This document shows positions 16,904 to 25,704 of a DNA stretch of 64,000 bases, piece by piece. This DNA comes from Beutenbergia cavernae DSM 12333. GTDB taxonomy: Bacteria > Actinomycetota > Actinomycetes > Actinomycetales > Beutenbergiaceae. The stretch covers positions 1,860,001-1,924,000 of the forward strand of contig NC_012669.1 in the NCBI RefSeq assembly GCF_000023105.1. The letters are read 5' to 3'. Numbering within the stretch: position 1 is the first letter of the stretch; the number at the start of each line of letters is the position of its first letter. The notes under the pieces are model-generated. The model saw only the letters and a list, made by a program, of their open reading frames with translations, had not been told where the DNA came from and made no database searches. A program made the position numbers and the translations under genes.

Positions 16904-18811
16904 ATGCGTACCCGTCACATCCCCGTTCCACCGCCGGCTCCGCGATCAGCGCGCTGGCGACGCCGTCGTCCCGCGCTCGTCGCCTCGCTCGTGACGGCGC
17001 TCCTCGCGGCGGGAGCGACCGCCGTCGTCGCCGGCCCTGCCGCGGCGAGCGAGGCGCCGTCGCCGGCGACGGTCGTCGCTCAGCTGACCGGCGTCGACGC
17101 GACGACCGACACCGCCGCGCAGTGGGGCGTCACCGGCACCGACCTCGGCATCATGTGGGACGACGGCGCCGGGGGTGTCCTCACCGCGTTCGGCGACACG
17201 TTCGGCGACTGGACGGGTCCCGGCGGCGGGGGAGGCGACTGGCGCAGCAACGTGCTGCTGCGCAGCACCGACACGGACCTCGCCGACGGCATGACGTTCG
17301 ACTCCGCCGTCGAGGACACCCCCGGCCACGCCGGCGAGATCATCCCGTCGCTCAAGCAGCCCGGCGTCGAGCACACCACGATCCCGACAGCGGGGATCGA
17401 GGTCGACGGCGTGCAGTACCTCGCGTTCATGTCCGTGCGCCAGTGGGGCCCACCCGGGCAGTGGGACACGAACTTCTCGCGGATCGCGTATTCCTCCGAC
17501 GGTGGGCAGACGTGGAACTCCACCGACGGCCCGACGTGGGAGAACCCGGGGGCAGCGACGTCCGAGGGTGACCACCCGTTCCAGATGGTGGCGTTCGAGA
17601 GGCGCGACGGCTACCTCTACATGTTCGGCACGCCGAACGGCCGGCTCGGCGCCGCGCACGTCGCCCGCGTCGCCGAGGCCGACATCCTCGACAAGGCCGC
17701 CTACGAGTACTGGACCGGCGAGGGGTGGGAGAGCGGCGAGGGCGCTGACGTGCGTGCCGCCGAGATCGTCGCCCCGAACGTCGCCGAGCTGTCCGTCCGC
17801 TACGACGCCCACTCCCAGCGCTGGCTCATGACGCACCTCGACCAGAACCTGGACCTCGTGCTGCTCAGCGCGCCGTCGCCCGAGGGCCCGTGGGCCGACC
17901 GCCAGGTGGTCGCGAGCTTCGCCGACTACCCCGGCCTGTACGGCGGGTACATCCACCCCTGGTCACCCGACGGCGAGCTCTACATCGCGCTCTCGCAGTG
18001 GGACCCGTACAACGTGTTCCTGATCCGCGTCGGACTCACGGCGGACGGGCAGATCAGCCGGGCCAACCTGCTCGCGGACCCGAGCTTCGAGCGGCAGCCG
18101 TCGACGGCGACCTCGGACCCGTGGGTCTGCTCGGGCAACTGCGGGACCGACAACAACCACACCTGGGCGTTCGCGGGCGGGAAGAACGGGTTCGTGCGCA
18201 ACGACTCCGGGTGGAACTCGCTGCACCAGACCGTGCGGGTGGAGCCGAACACCGACTACCGGTTCTCCGCCTGGCTCCGGACGTCACCGAACAACGACGC
18301 CGGGTACGTCGGGGTGCGCGGGTCGAACTTCCAGGTCATCTCGGAGCACAACTTCCAGGCCGTGGCGGACTGGACGCGATACGACGTCGCGTTCAACTCC
18401 GGCGATCGGACGAGCGTGCAGGTCTTCGCCGGCATCTGGACGAACAACGGCGACATGTGGTTGCAGGTCGACGACTTCTCGCTCGCCCGCGCCACCGATC
18501 CGCCCCCCGCTCCGGACCCCGGCAGCGTCGACCTGCGGGTGCGCGCCCACGTGCAGTGCCGCGGCGGCGAGGCGGTCGTCGAGGTGACGGCGCAGAACAG
18601 GGAGCGCACGCCGTCGGACATCCGGATCGTGACAGCCTGGGGCGACGCGCGGTTCACGGGCGTCGAGCGCAACGACCGGGTCAGCGAGCGTTTCGAGACC
18701 GGGACGGACGAGCTGGATGCCGGCACGCTGTACGTCGACGGGTACACCTGGCGCGACGACCGCGCGCAGAACCAGCGCTACGAGGTGGACTACCGCGCCA
18801 GGAGCTGCTGA
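16904..18811 (+). CDS. secreted DUF4185 enzyme (possible endo-D-arabinanase, GH183-like) with carbohydrate-binding domain
   Basis: The 635-residue product has a signal peptide (cleavage near residue 49), a beta-propeller DUF4185 domain from about 60 to 385 (GVTGTDLGIMWDDGAGG, FGDTFGDW, DWRSNVLLRSTDTDLADGM), a CBM4/9-like beta-sandwich from about 385 to 530 (LLADPSFE, HQTVRVEPNTDYRFSAWLR), and a C-terminal ~95-residue cellulose-binding-like beta domain with Cys near its start and at its last residue. DUF4185 proteins include endo-D-arabinanases acting on mycobacterial arabinan. GAAGGGA precedes the ATG. A LacI operator suggests sugar induction. The substrate remains an inference. Confidence 0.82.
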   Translation: MRTRHIPVPPPAPRSARWRRRRPALVASLVTALLAAGATAVVAGPAAASEAPSPATVVAQLTGVDATTDTAAQWGVTGTDLGIMWDDGAGGVLTAFGDTFGDWTGPGGGGGDWRSNVLLRSTDTDLADGMTFDSAVEDTPGHAGEIIPSLKQPGVEHTTIPTAGIEVDGVQYLAFMSVRQWGPPGQWDTNFSRIAYSSDGGQTWNSTDGPTWENPGAATSEGDHPFQMVAFERRDGYLYMFGTPNGRLGAAHVARVAEADILDKAAYEYWTGEGWESGEGADVRAAEIVAPNVAELSVRYDAHSQRWLMTHLDQNLDLVLLSAPSPEGPWADRQVVASFADYPGLYGGYIHPWSPDGELYIALSQWDPYNVFLIRVGLTADGQISRANLLADPSFERQPSTATSDPWVCSGNCGTDNNHTWAFAGGKNGFVRNDSGWNSLHQTVRVEPNTDYRFSAWLRTSPNNDAGYVGVRGSNFQVISEHNFQAVADWTRYDVAFNSGDRTSVQVFAGIWTNNGDMWLQVDDFSLARATDPPPAPDPGSVDLRVRAHVQCRGGEAVVEVTAQNRERTPSDIRIVTAWGDARFTGVERNDRVSERFETGTDELDAGTLYVDGYTWRDDRAQNQRYEVDYRARSC

Positions 18812-18832
18812 CGGCCGGCGACCGTGCGGCGG

Positions 18833-19420
18833 TCAGTCCGCGTCGGTGTCGGCCTCGGGCCGGCGCGACGCCGACGCGGACCCGCCGGTGGCCGGTGCCG
18901 GGGTCGACTGCGGGGCAGGCGCCGCCGGAGCCGTCGCCGTGTGCGCCATCGAGCGCAGCGCGAACCCGATCAGGCCGATGACGACGCCGAGCCCGATCAC
19001 GAGCGCCGCGACGCCGAACGCGACCACCGACGTGAAGAGGGAGGCGCGCAGGAACGACGCGTTCATGATCGTCGTCCGGGCGGCGGACAGGTCCTGCATC
19101 TCGGGATCGTCCTCGGCTACGCCGTCCTCGCGCAGCTGCGCCATCTCGTCGCCGAGCTCCGCGTACGTCCGGTCGCCGGTCGCCGCCAGCGCGTGGTGGT
19201 TGATGATGTCCGCCTGGGAGTACGCGGTGAGCGGCCCACGGACCTGCTGACCGGCGAACCACTGGGCGTCGTCCGAGACGGTGATCTCCTCGGCGGCGAG
19301 CTGGCTGGAGACCAGACCCCACGTCACGCCGCCGGCGATGACGAACACGATGCCGACGATGATCGTGATCAGCCCGGCGACGGCGGGGAACCGGCTCTGG
19401 CGTGGTGCGGACGTGCTCAT
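18833..19420 (-). CDS. two-helix membrane protein, unknown function
   Basis: The 195-residue product has an N-terminal membrane helix (residues ~10-35, [20 protein letters not shown]), an external segment of ~85 residues, a second helix near 130-150 and a Pro/Ala tail. Homologues in actinobacteria are often mislabelled as ring-opening dioxygenase LigA; nothing here supports that. The ATG at 19420 follows GGGAG. It is convergent with the DUF4185 gene, 21 nt away. Confidence 0.75.
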   Translation of the reverse strand: MSTSAPRQSRFPAVAGLITIIVGIVFVIAGGVTWGLVSSQLAAEEITVSDDAQWFAGQQVRGPLTAYSQADIINHHALAATGDRTYAELGDEMAQLREDGVAEDDPEMQDLSAARTTIMNASFLRASLFTSVVAFGVAALVIGLGVVIGLIGFALRSMAHTATAPAAPAPQSTPAPATGGSASASRRPEADTDAD

Positions 19421-19530
19421 GACGGCTCCCTGCGTTCGGCCGGGCGGTCCCGGGGTTGGTGGTGCGTCGAGCAAAGTCTGGCGGAGGCGGGTCGGCTCCG
19501 CCCGGGCAGAAGGTCCCAGCCAGTGATCCT

Positions 19531-19602
19531 CACTCCTCCCCCTTCGTGTTCGTCGCCTCAGGCGCTGCGGGGCTCGCTACGCTCACTCCTCCGCCTTCGT
19601 GT
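19531..19602. repeat. 21-bp imperfect direct repeat in intergenic region
   Basis: CTCACTCCTCCCCCTTCGTG at 19531 recurs as CTCACTCCTCCGCCTTCGTG at 19582 (each continues with T), one mismatch in 21 bp, start-to-start distance 51 bp. It lies in the 223-bp gap between a membrane protein gene and the small gene before nadD; no coding region is supported there. Confidence 0.65.
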
Positions 19603-19643
19603 CACACTGGAGGCCGCATGCCGCCATCCGGGAGGAGATCCAG

Positions 19644-19799
19644 ATGCTGAGCTCACTCGTGACGCTCGCCGAGACCGCGCACGAGACGGAGTCCGCCGCG
19701 CCCAACCCGTACGTCTACGGGGGTGTGACGCTCGCCATCCTGCTCTTCATGCTCCTCGTGGCGTTCGCGTTCCGCAGCGTCGGCACCCGGCACCGCTGA
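19644..19799 (+). CDS. conserved small membrane protein upstream of nadD
   Basis: The 51-residue product has one hydrophobic helix ([20 protein letters not shown]) and a basic end [15 protein letters not shown] (19631-19637) is 6 nt before the ATG. Small proteins of this size with a single helix and a similar end are found before nadD in other actinobacteria, so it is likely real, although the function is unknown. nadD follows after 23 nt. Confidence 0.75.
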   Translation: MLSSLVTLAETAHETESAAPNPYVYGGVTLAILLFMLLVAFAFRSVGTRHR

Positions 19800-19822
19800 G
19801 GGGCCGCCGGAGGCATCCAGCC

Positions 19823-20467
19823 GTGGTTCGTCCCCCGCACGCCCGCCGACGCGTCGGCATCATGGGCGGTACGTTCGACCCGATCCACCACGGCCACCTC
19901 GTCGCAGCGAGCGAGGTGGCCGACGTGTTCGGTCTCGACGAGGTCCTGTTCGTGCCCACCGGCGCTCAACCGTTCAAGAGCGAACGACGTGTGGCGCCCG
20001 CGGAGCACCGGTACCTGATGGCGGTGATCGCGACCGCCTCGAACCCACGGTTCTCCGTCTCCCGGGTGGACATCGACCGACCCGGGACGACGTTCACGAT
20101 CGACACGCTGCGGGACGTCCGGGCCTCGCTCCCGGAGGCGGAGCTCTTCTTCATCACCGGTGCGGACGCCCTCGGGCAGATCCTCACCTGGAAGGACGCC
20201 CAGGAGCTGTTCGAGCTCGCACACTTCATCGGCGTGACGCGGCCGGGCCACAGCCTCGACGACGAGGGCCTGCCGTCCGGCGACGTCTCGCTGCTCGAGG
20301 TCCCCGCCCTCGCGATCTCGTCCACGGACTGCCGCGCGCGCGTGCTGGCGGGCAAGCCGGTCTGGTACCTCGTGCCGGACGGCGTCGTGCAGTACATCGC
20401 GAAGCACGGGCTGTACGCGCCGGAGCACGCTGATCGCGCGCCAGAGGCCCAGGAGGTGACGGCATGA
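19823..20467 (+). CDS. nadD: nicotinate-nucleotide adenylyltransferase
   Basis: NadD adenylates nicotinate mononucleotide in NAD synthesis. The 214-residue product has the nucleotidyl-transferase motif [13 protein letters not shown] near residue 14 and the C-terminal signature [11 protein letters not shown]. The GTG at 19823 is chosen for GGAGG 9 nt upstream and correct family length. The stop overlaps the next ATG (ATGA). In many actinobacteria it follows proA; here an 8-kb accessory block lies between proB and nadD. Confidence 0.95.
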   Translation: MVRPPHARRRVGIMGGTFDPIHHGHLVAASEVADVFGLDEVLFVPTGAQPFKSERRVAPAEHRYLMAVIATASNPRFSVSRVDIDRPGTTFTIDTLRDVRASLPEAELFFITGADALGQILTWKDAQELFELAHFIGVTRPGHSLDDEGLPSGDVSLLEVPALAISSTDCRARVLAGKPVWYLVPDGVVQYIAKHGLYAPEHADRAPEAQEVTA

Positions 20468-21645
20468 GCGACGAGACCGGGGAGACGCGGGGGGAGCGGC
20501 GGCGTCGTCGTGAGGCCGAGCGCGCCGTCGAGGAGTCGCGCGAGACCACGCTGACCCGACGCGAGCTCCGGGAGCGCGAACGGAGCCAGACGGGCGACGG
20601 CGTGCTTCCGGTCCCGCCGGCGCCGCCTTCGCCGCCTTCGCCGCCGGAACAGGCCCCGGTTGACGCCGCCCCGGCGGAGGTGCCGAGCCGGCGCTCGATG
20701 CGGGAACGTCTGCGGTCGACTCCGTCCGACGACGAGCCCGCCCTGCCGGAGACGCCGTCGGAGCGGACCGCGACCGTGCGGCGCCCCGTCGTCCGCACGC
20801 CGCCCGCCGCGAGCGGGACGCGCACCGTCGGCTCGGACGGTGCGCTGAGCGGGATCAGGCCGGCCCAGCCCGCGGCGCCGCCGACGCCCGCGCGGGGGAG
20901 CGTGGCGCACCCCGAGTCCCGCGTCGAGGTCACGTCGCCGATCGACTGGTCCTCCGCCGTCATCCCCCCGGTGCGGCTCGACCGCGCCGCACCGGCGCCC
21001 GCGCCGACGCCGACCCCGCCGGCGACCCCGCCACCGGCAGCGACCCCGCCGGCGCCGGTCCGCACCCCGGCGGCCGACGTGCCGCGTCCGCGAGCGCCCA
21101 TGCCGGCGCCGGCGGCGGCCGAGGTGACGCAGCCCGTGGCGCCCGCCGTGTCCGACCCGCCGCCCGTCGTGGCGCCGCGGAGCGAGACCGTGGCGCCCGC
21201 CGCGCCTCCTGCACCGCCCGCGCGGCGGTCCGTGCGGGCGCCCGCGGAGCCGGAGGCGCCAGCCGTCCCGCAGTGGCGCCCCGTCCTCGCGGAGGGCGAC
21301 GGCGCAGGGGTGCGCCCGGGCGGCGACGGGGCGGCCCCGGTGTTCCGGCCGGTCTCGGCGAGCGATGACGCGTTCGACGACGAGTACGACGACGATGACG
21401 ACGTCGACGACGACGACTTTGACGACGACGACGAGAGGGGCTCGTCGGGGCGCGGTGGCTGGGTCACGGCGCTCACGGTGATCCTGCTCGTCGTCATCGG
21501 GCTCGCCCTCGGCGTGGGCATCTTCCTGGTGATCGAGTTCCTCGCCAACCGGAACGCCTCCGGGGCGACGGGTGCATTCGAGGGGGCGCGGGACGCCTAC
21601 GTCGCCGCGGCCGGGCTGGCGCGGGGCGCACTCGCCCGAGGGTGA
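20464..21645 (+). CDS. Pro-rich, acidic single-pass membrane protein
   Basis: This 393-residue protein has a charged N-terminus ([18 protein letters not shown]), a long Pro/Ala-rich disordered region, a block of almost pure Asp near residue 305-325 ([20 protein letters not shown]) and one membrane helix near 338-360. It is translationally coupled to nadD by an ATGA overlap. Proteins of this layout often lie between nadD and rsfS in actinobacteria. No function is known; LytR-type catalytic domains are absent. Confidence 0.8.
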   Translation: MSDETGETRGERRRRREAERAVEESRETTLTRRELRERERSQTGDGVLPVPPAPPSPPSPPEQAPVDAAPAEVPSRRSMRERLRSTPSDDEPALPETPSERTATVRRPVVRTPPAASGTRTVGSDGALSGIRPAQPAAPPTPARGSVAHPESRVEVTSPIDWSSAVIPPVRLDRAAPAPAPTPTPPATPPPAATPPAPVRTPAADVPRPRAPMPAPAAAEVTQPVAPAVSDPPPVVAPRSETVAPAAPPAPPARRSVRAPAEPEAPAVPQWRPVLAEGDGAGVRPGGDGAAPVFRPVSASDDAFDDEYDDDDDVDDDDFDDDDERGSSGRGGWVTALTVILLVVIGLALGVGIFLVIEFLANRNASGATGAFEGARDAYVAAAGLARGALARG

Positions 21646-21670
21646 GGATCGGGTTCGCAGAGCCTGACCC

Positions 21671-21713
21671 TTGACCGCGGCGTCGGGTTGCGCTTCGATC
21701 TAAATCGATTCAG
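21671..21713 (+). promoter_or_regulatory. promoter and LacI-type operator of the GDPD gene
   Basis: TTGACC at 21671-21676 is followed after 17 nt by TTCGAT (weak -10). The palindrome CTAAATC-GATTCAG (21700-21713, one mismatched pair) overlaps the expected start of transcription. It shares the AATCGATT core with the site before the DUF4185 gene, suggesting one LacI-family repressor for both secreted enzymes. Confidence 0.55.
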
Positions 21714-21796
21714 GCGCCGCGAACGCGGCGGGCGTCACCGGCAGCGAGGTCGGCGGCGCCGTCATCGGCCCGGAGACGGGCGGGACGGGGAGATCG

Positions 21797-23680
21797 ATGC
21801 ACGGGTCAGCACCTTCGCGCACCACCGGCCGGACCAGGACGACGCATTCCCGGCTCGTCGCGAGCCTGGCGGGCGCCGCCCTGGTCGGCGGGCTCACGCC
21901 CCTGCTGGCCACCGCCCCCGCGGTGGCCGCACCGGGCGACGTCCTCCTCCAGGAGAACTTCGACGAGGTCGCCGACGGCAGCCTTCCCGCCGGGTGGCTG
22001 GCCGCGGACGGCACCTGGGAGGTCGTGGACGGGGAGCTCATCGGCACGTCGACCGGATCCGGCCAGAACGCACGTCTCACCTTCGGCGAGCACGCGAACA
22101 ACTACCGCGTGGAGGCGACGGTCCGCTTCGAGTCGGTCGTGAACGCGGCCCGATGGGCCGGCGTCATCCTCGACATCGGCGCGGACGGCACGGTGCCGTG
22201 GAGCCACGCGGTGCTGCGCTCCGGCTCGACCGCCCCGAACGGCACCGAGTTCGCCGTCCGCACCGGCGGAAACACGTGGAACGTCCTCACGGCCACGCCC
22301 GCGCCGGCCGACGCCGGGGTGGGGAACGACGTGCGGATCGCCGTCGAGGTCCAGGGCGGGCAGGCGCGCTGGTTCTGGGAAGGCACCCAGCTCGCCCGCA
22401 CCACGGTTCTCCCGAGATCCGGCGACGGGGTGCTCGGACTCATCGCCAACGGCTCGACCGTCGCGTTCGACGACGTCGTCGTCACGGAGCTCGAGCCTGC
22501 GTCGCTGCTGCGCGACGATTCGGAACCGGCGTACGCCGTCGCCCACCGGGGCTACTCGACCATGGCGCCCGAGAACACGTCGTTCGCGATCGCTGCCGCG
22601 ATCCACTCCGGTTCCCGCGGCATCGAGCTCGACGTGCAGCGCACGGCGGACGGCGCCCACGTCCTGTGGCACGACGACACGATCGACGCGAAGTCCGACG
22701 GCACCGGTCGGATCGCCGACCACACGCTCGAGGAGCTGCGACAGCTCGACGTCGGTTCGTGGTTCGACCCCGTCTTCAGCGGGGCGCGCATCACGACGTG
22801 GGAGGAGGCGCTCGACCAGCTCGCCGGCACCGGCCTGCTCATCAGCCTCGAGATCAAGTCCGGGTCGGTGCCGGAGACGCTGCAGGCGGTGATCGACCGC
22901 GGGATGACCGACCAGGTCGTGTTCACGAACTTCTCGACCGACCTCATCGCGCAGGCGCAGGCCTTCGCGCCCGAGATCCGGCGCGGCCTCATCATCTCCG
23001 AGGCGGCCGCCGACCCGATGCCCGCCGTGGAGCAGTACGGGCTGTCCGCGTACATCGCGGGGGCGAACTCGATCATCGCGAACCCGAGCATCGTCCCGCT
23101 CCTGCGCGAGGCGGGAGTCGCCGTCCAGGCGTGGACGATCAACGACGCGAACCGGTGGCAGCAGCTCACCGAGATCGGCATCGACGGCATGCTCACCGAC
23201 CGCGCCGCCGAGTACGTCGGGTACACCGAACGCGTCCAGCAGGACGCCGCCCAGCCCGCGCAGGTGAGCATCGTGTCGCCCGGCGACGGGGCACGCCTCG
23301 ACCGCGCGGACTCGCTCGCGATCGGCGTGAACGCGGTCAACGCGACGAACCTCACGGGAAGTCTCGACGGTCGCGGCGTCGACCTGGGCGCTCCCGTCGC
23401 GCTGCTCGGGCTCGCTCTCGGGGAGCACGTCGTCGAGGTGTCGGCGGACGGCGTCGAGCCGGTCTCGCGGACCTTCGAGCTCGAGGCCTCCCAAGCCGGG
23501 CTGCGTGCGCTCGTGGACGCGGCGGACGGGCTCTCCCGCGGGCAGCGCACCACGCTGCACTCCCTCGTCACGGCGGAGCTGTGGCGGGCCGTCGCGGGCG
23601 CTGCCGACGCGTACGCACGGGCCGGGACCGAGCCGGAGCTCATGCGCCTGGTCGCCGGGGACGCGCGGGCTCTGCTCTGA
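21797..23680 (+). CDS. secreted glycerophosphodiester phosphodiesterase with N-terminal laminin-G-like domain
   Basis: GDPDs hydrolyse glycerophosphodiesters, including teichoic-acid and lipid-derived ones. The 627-residue product has a signal peptide (cleavage near 45), a concanavalin/laminin-G-like domain at ~50-230 (VLLQENFDEVADGSLPAGW), then the GDPD barrel with AHRGYSTMAPENT near 248, GIELDVQRT and LWHDDTID giving the His/Glu/Asp metal-catalytic set. A C-terminal ~130 residues form an Ig-like plus helical tail. GGGGAG precedes the ATG. It sits between two otherwise neighbouring housekeeping genes and has its own operator and terminator, so it looks inserted. Confidence 0.9.
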   Translation: MHGSAPSRTTGRTRTTHSRLVASLAGAALVGGLTPLLATAPAVAAPGDVLLQENFDEVADGSLPAGWLAADGTWEVVDGELIGTSTGSGQNARLTFGEHANNYRVEATVRFESVVNAARWAGVILDIGADGTVPWSHAVLRSGSTAPNGTEFAVRTGGNTWNVLTATPAPADAGVGNDVRIAVEVQGGQARWFWEGTQLARTTVLPRSGDGVLGLIANGSTVAFDDVVVTELEPASLLRDDSEPAYAVAHRGYSTMAPENTSFAIAAAIHSGSRGIELDVQRTADGAHVLWHDDTIDAKSDGTGRIADHTLEELRQLDVGSWFDPVFSGARITTWEEALDQLAGTGLLISLEIKSGSVPETLQAVIDRGMTDQVVFTNFSTDLIAQAQAFAPEIRRGLIISEAAADPMPAVEQYGLSAYIAGANSIIANPSIVPLLREAGVAVQAWTINDANRWQQLTEIGIDGMLTDRAAEYVGYTERVQQDAAQPAQVSIVSPGDGARLDRADSLAIGVNAVNATNLTGSLDGRGVDLGAPVALLGLALGEHVVEVSADGVEPVSRTFELEASQAGLRALVDAADGLSRGQRTTLHSLVTAELWRAVAGAADAYARAGTEPELMRLVAGDARALL

Positions 23681-23682
23681 CG

Positions 23683-23734
23683 CCCGGGCGACGGCGAGGG
23701 TCGGGGAGGGGCCGCCCGCTCGCCGTCGCCCGGG
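23683..23734 (+). terminator. strong terminator after GDPD
   Basis: CCCGGGCGACGGCGAG (23683-23698) is a perfect 16-bp inverted match to CTCGCCGTCGCCCGGG (23719-23734) around a 20-nt loop, beginning 2 nt after the stop codon. TACACT at 23754-23759 may be the -10 of the next gene. Confidence 0.75.
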
Positions 23735-23792
23735 TCGGGCGCGCTCGCCCTCGTACACTGGTCGCCGACACTCGCCCGACCCGAGGAGCCTC

Positions 23793-24209
23793 GTGCCCGC
23801 CGATCCCCATTCCCGCCACCTCGCCGTGGAGGCCGCGCGCGCTGCCGCGGACAAGAAGGCGATCGAGATCATCGCGCTCGACGTGTCGGAGCGCCTCGTC
23901 CTGACCGACGTGTTCGTGGTCGCCTCCGGTGCGAACGAGCGGCAGGTCGCGTCGATCGTCGACGCCGTCGAGGAGGCGATGCACCGCGAGGGCGTGCGTG
24001 CCAGCCGGAAGGAGGGCGTGACCCAGGCGCGCTGGGTGCTGCTCGACTACGGCGACATCGTCGTGCACGTGCAGCACAGCGAGGACCGCGAGTTCTACGC
24101 GCTCGAACGGCTCTGGAAGGACTGCCCGGTGGTGGACCTGCCGGCCGACCTGGCGGGCCCGGACGCCGACGCGCCGGTCGACGCCGACGACCCGCGGGCC
24201 AGCGCGTGA
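23793..24209 (+). CDS. rsfS: ribosome silencing factor RsfS
   Basis: RsfS binds L14 and blocks subunit joining when nutrients fall. The 138-residue product shows AADKKAIEIIALDVSERLVL near residue 18, then DVFVVASGANERQV, RWVLLDYGDIVVHVQ and REFYALERLWKD, the RsfS signature. The GTG at 23793 has GAGGAG 4 nt upstream. Its stop overlaps the following GTG (GTGA), coupling it to the phosphatase gene. Confidence 0.95.
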   Translation: MPADPHSRHLAVEAARAAADKKAIEIIALDVSERLVLTDVFVVASGANERQVASIVDAVEEAMHREGVRASRKEGVTQARWVLLDYGDIVVHVQHSEDREFYALERLWKDCPVVDLPADLAGPDADAPVDADDPRASA

Positions 24210-24820
24210 GCGCTGGCCGGGTCATCCTCTGGCGGCACGGGCAGACCGAGTACAACGCCACCCTGCGCCTGCAGGGCCAGGTCGACATCCCGCTCAACGA
24301 CTCGGGGACGGCGCAGGCCGCCCGGGCGGCCGCCGTCCTCGTCGACGAGAAGCCGGCCGCGATCGTCGCCTCCGACCTGGTCCGTGCTGCCGGGACGGCG
24401 CAGGTGCTGGGCGACCTCGCCGGTCTGGACGTGACGCTCGACGAGCGGCTTCGCGAACGTAGCTTCGGCGACTGGGAAGGGCTGACGCACGACCAGATCT
24501 CCGCCGGGTGGCCCGAGCCGTTCGCCGCGTGGGAGGCCGGCCTGCACCCCGAGGGCGTGAACGCGGAGCGCAAGGGAGTCGTGGGTGAGCGATTCGCCGC
24601 GGCGGTGCGCGAAGCGGCCGACGGCGTGGACGACGGCGGATCGCTCGTCGTGGTCTCGCACGGCGCCGCGATCGGCGCGGGGATCACAACGCTGCTGGGC
24701 CTGGACCCGGAGGAGTGGGCGGCGATCTCCGGGATCGGGAACTGCCACTGGTCGATGCTCGCGGCGTCCCGGCGGGCGCCCGGCTGGCGTCTCGTCGCGC
24801 ACAACATCGGGGCCCTCTGA
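24206..24820 (+). CDS. histidine phosphatase family protein
   Basis: The 204-residue product has the phosphohistidine motif WRHGQTEYN near residue 9, FGDWEGLTH, and the second catalytic His in VVVSHGAAIGAG. In actinobacteria the gene after rsfS is commonly a phosphoglycerate-mutase-like phosphatase, in mycobacteria glucosyl-3-phosphoglycerate phosphatase GpgP; the substrate here cannot be fixed. It is coupled to rsfS by a GTGA overlap. Confidence 0.92.
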   Translation: MSAGRVILWRHGQTEYNATLRLQGQVDIPLNDSGTAQAARAAAVLVDEKPAAIVASDLVRAAGTAQVLGDLAGLDVTLDERLRERSFGDWEGLTHDQISAGWPEPFAAWEAGLHPEGVNAERKGVVGERFAAAVREAADGVDDGGSLVVVSHGAAIGAGITTLLGLDPEEWAAISGIGNCHWSMLAASRRAPGWRLVAHNIGAL

Positions 24821-24898
24821 CGGGCCGGGGCACGCCCGAGGGCGATTGGTGCCCAGGGCGGGCGATCGTCTAGACTGACCGAGCCCTGCGGGGCACCT

Positions 24899-24971
24899 GG
24901 GGCTGTGGCGCAGTTGGTAGCGCACTTCCATGGCATGGAAGGGGTCAGGGGTTCGAGTCCCCTCAGCTCCA
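24899..24971 (+). tRNA. tRNA-Ala (anticodon GGC)
   Basis: A 73-nt cloverleaf: acceptor GGGGCTG pairs with CAGCTCC, anticodon stem CTTCC/GGAAG closes the loop ATGGCAT with anticodon GGC, and the T-arm reads GGGGTTCGAGTCCCC. The discriminator is A; CCA is not encoded. TAGACT at 24871-24876 is the likely -10, with TTGGTG at 24846 as a weak -35. I saw no downstream copy of the 3' end, so no evidence that it is used as an integration site here. Confidence 0.97.
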
Positions 24972-25044
24972 CCCAGCTGGACGTCGGAGAGCACCTGACA
25001 TCGGTCGAGGCCGGGGTGCGAGCGCGCCGTGCGAGAGTTGATCG

Positions 25045-25617
25045 ATGGCATCCCCGCAGACACTCAGTGAGACCGATCGGCGTGTCGTCGCGCTGTGGGC
25101 GGCCGACTGCGCGGAGCGAGTTCTTCCCTTGTTCGAGGCCGAAGCTCGCGGGGACGATCGCGCGCGAGACGGCCTCGACCGCGCTCGGGCCTTCGGACGT
25201 GGTGAGCTCGGTCCGGCCGAGGAGATCCGTCGGCGGTTCGTCGCCGGACGTGCGGCTCAGTCGGCGAAGGCTCCCGCTGCGGTGGCTGCGGCTCGATCGG
25301 CTGGGCAGGCCTCGGGCGTCGCTCACATGGGCGCGCATGCTCTGGGAGCGGCCGCATATGCCGCGAAGGCTGCTGCGCTCGTCGCGACTGATGAGGACGC
25401 TGGTCGTCGCGGTGAGGTCCGCTGGCAGCTCGATCACATGACGCCAGACGTCCGCGCTGCCTTGTCGCGCCTCCCCCTGCTCGGGGAGGACTCGTCCGGT
25501 CCGTTAGGGCAAGGGCTCCTGATGTCGGGAATGCTCGCCACGACGATCCGGGAGATCCAGGCCGAGCTCGCCCGCCCGAGGCCGTCGGCCGCAGGGACTG
25601 AGGGCAGCGTTCGTTGA
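25045..25617 (+). CDS. Imm5-like putative immunity protein
   Basis: The 190-residue, Ala-rich helical product has the pattern of the Imm5-like family of presumed immunity proteins: RVLPLFEAEARGDDRARDGL, then RARAFGRGELG, then a run of small-residue helices with HMGAHALGAAAYAAKAAAL. No signal peptide or membrane helix. No toxin gene is adjacent; the nearest type-VII-like genes begin about 0.9 kb away on the other strand. The family call is by pattern memory and is moderate. Confidence 0.6.
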   Translation: MASPQTLSETDRRVVALWAADCAERVLPLFEAEARGDDRARDGLDRARAFGRGELGPAEEIRRRFVAGRAAQSAKAPAAVAAARSAGQASGVAHMGAHALGAAAYAAKAAALVATDEDAGRRGEVRWQLDHMTPDVRAALSRLPLLGEDSSGPLGQGLLMSGMLATTIREIQAELARPRPSAAGTEGSVR

Positions 25618-25704
25618 GGCGTACGGCACGACCTCGCCGGTGTACCTGACGGTGCTCGTCGTTTTCCCTGGAGTCGCTCGAGGCTCCTGCGTAGTCTCCC
25701 CGGC

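Noticed and set aside
18833-19420. Ring-opening dioxygenase LigA
   Set aside because: A common mislabel for this protein type; only two membrane helices and no metal-binding motif are present.
24899-24971. tRNA-Ala as integration site of a genomic island
   Set aside because: I found no duplicated tRNA 3' end downstream and no integrase.
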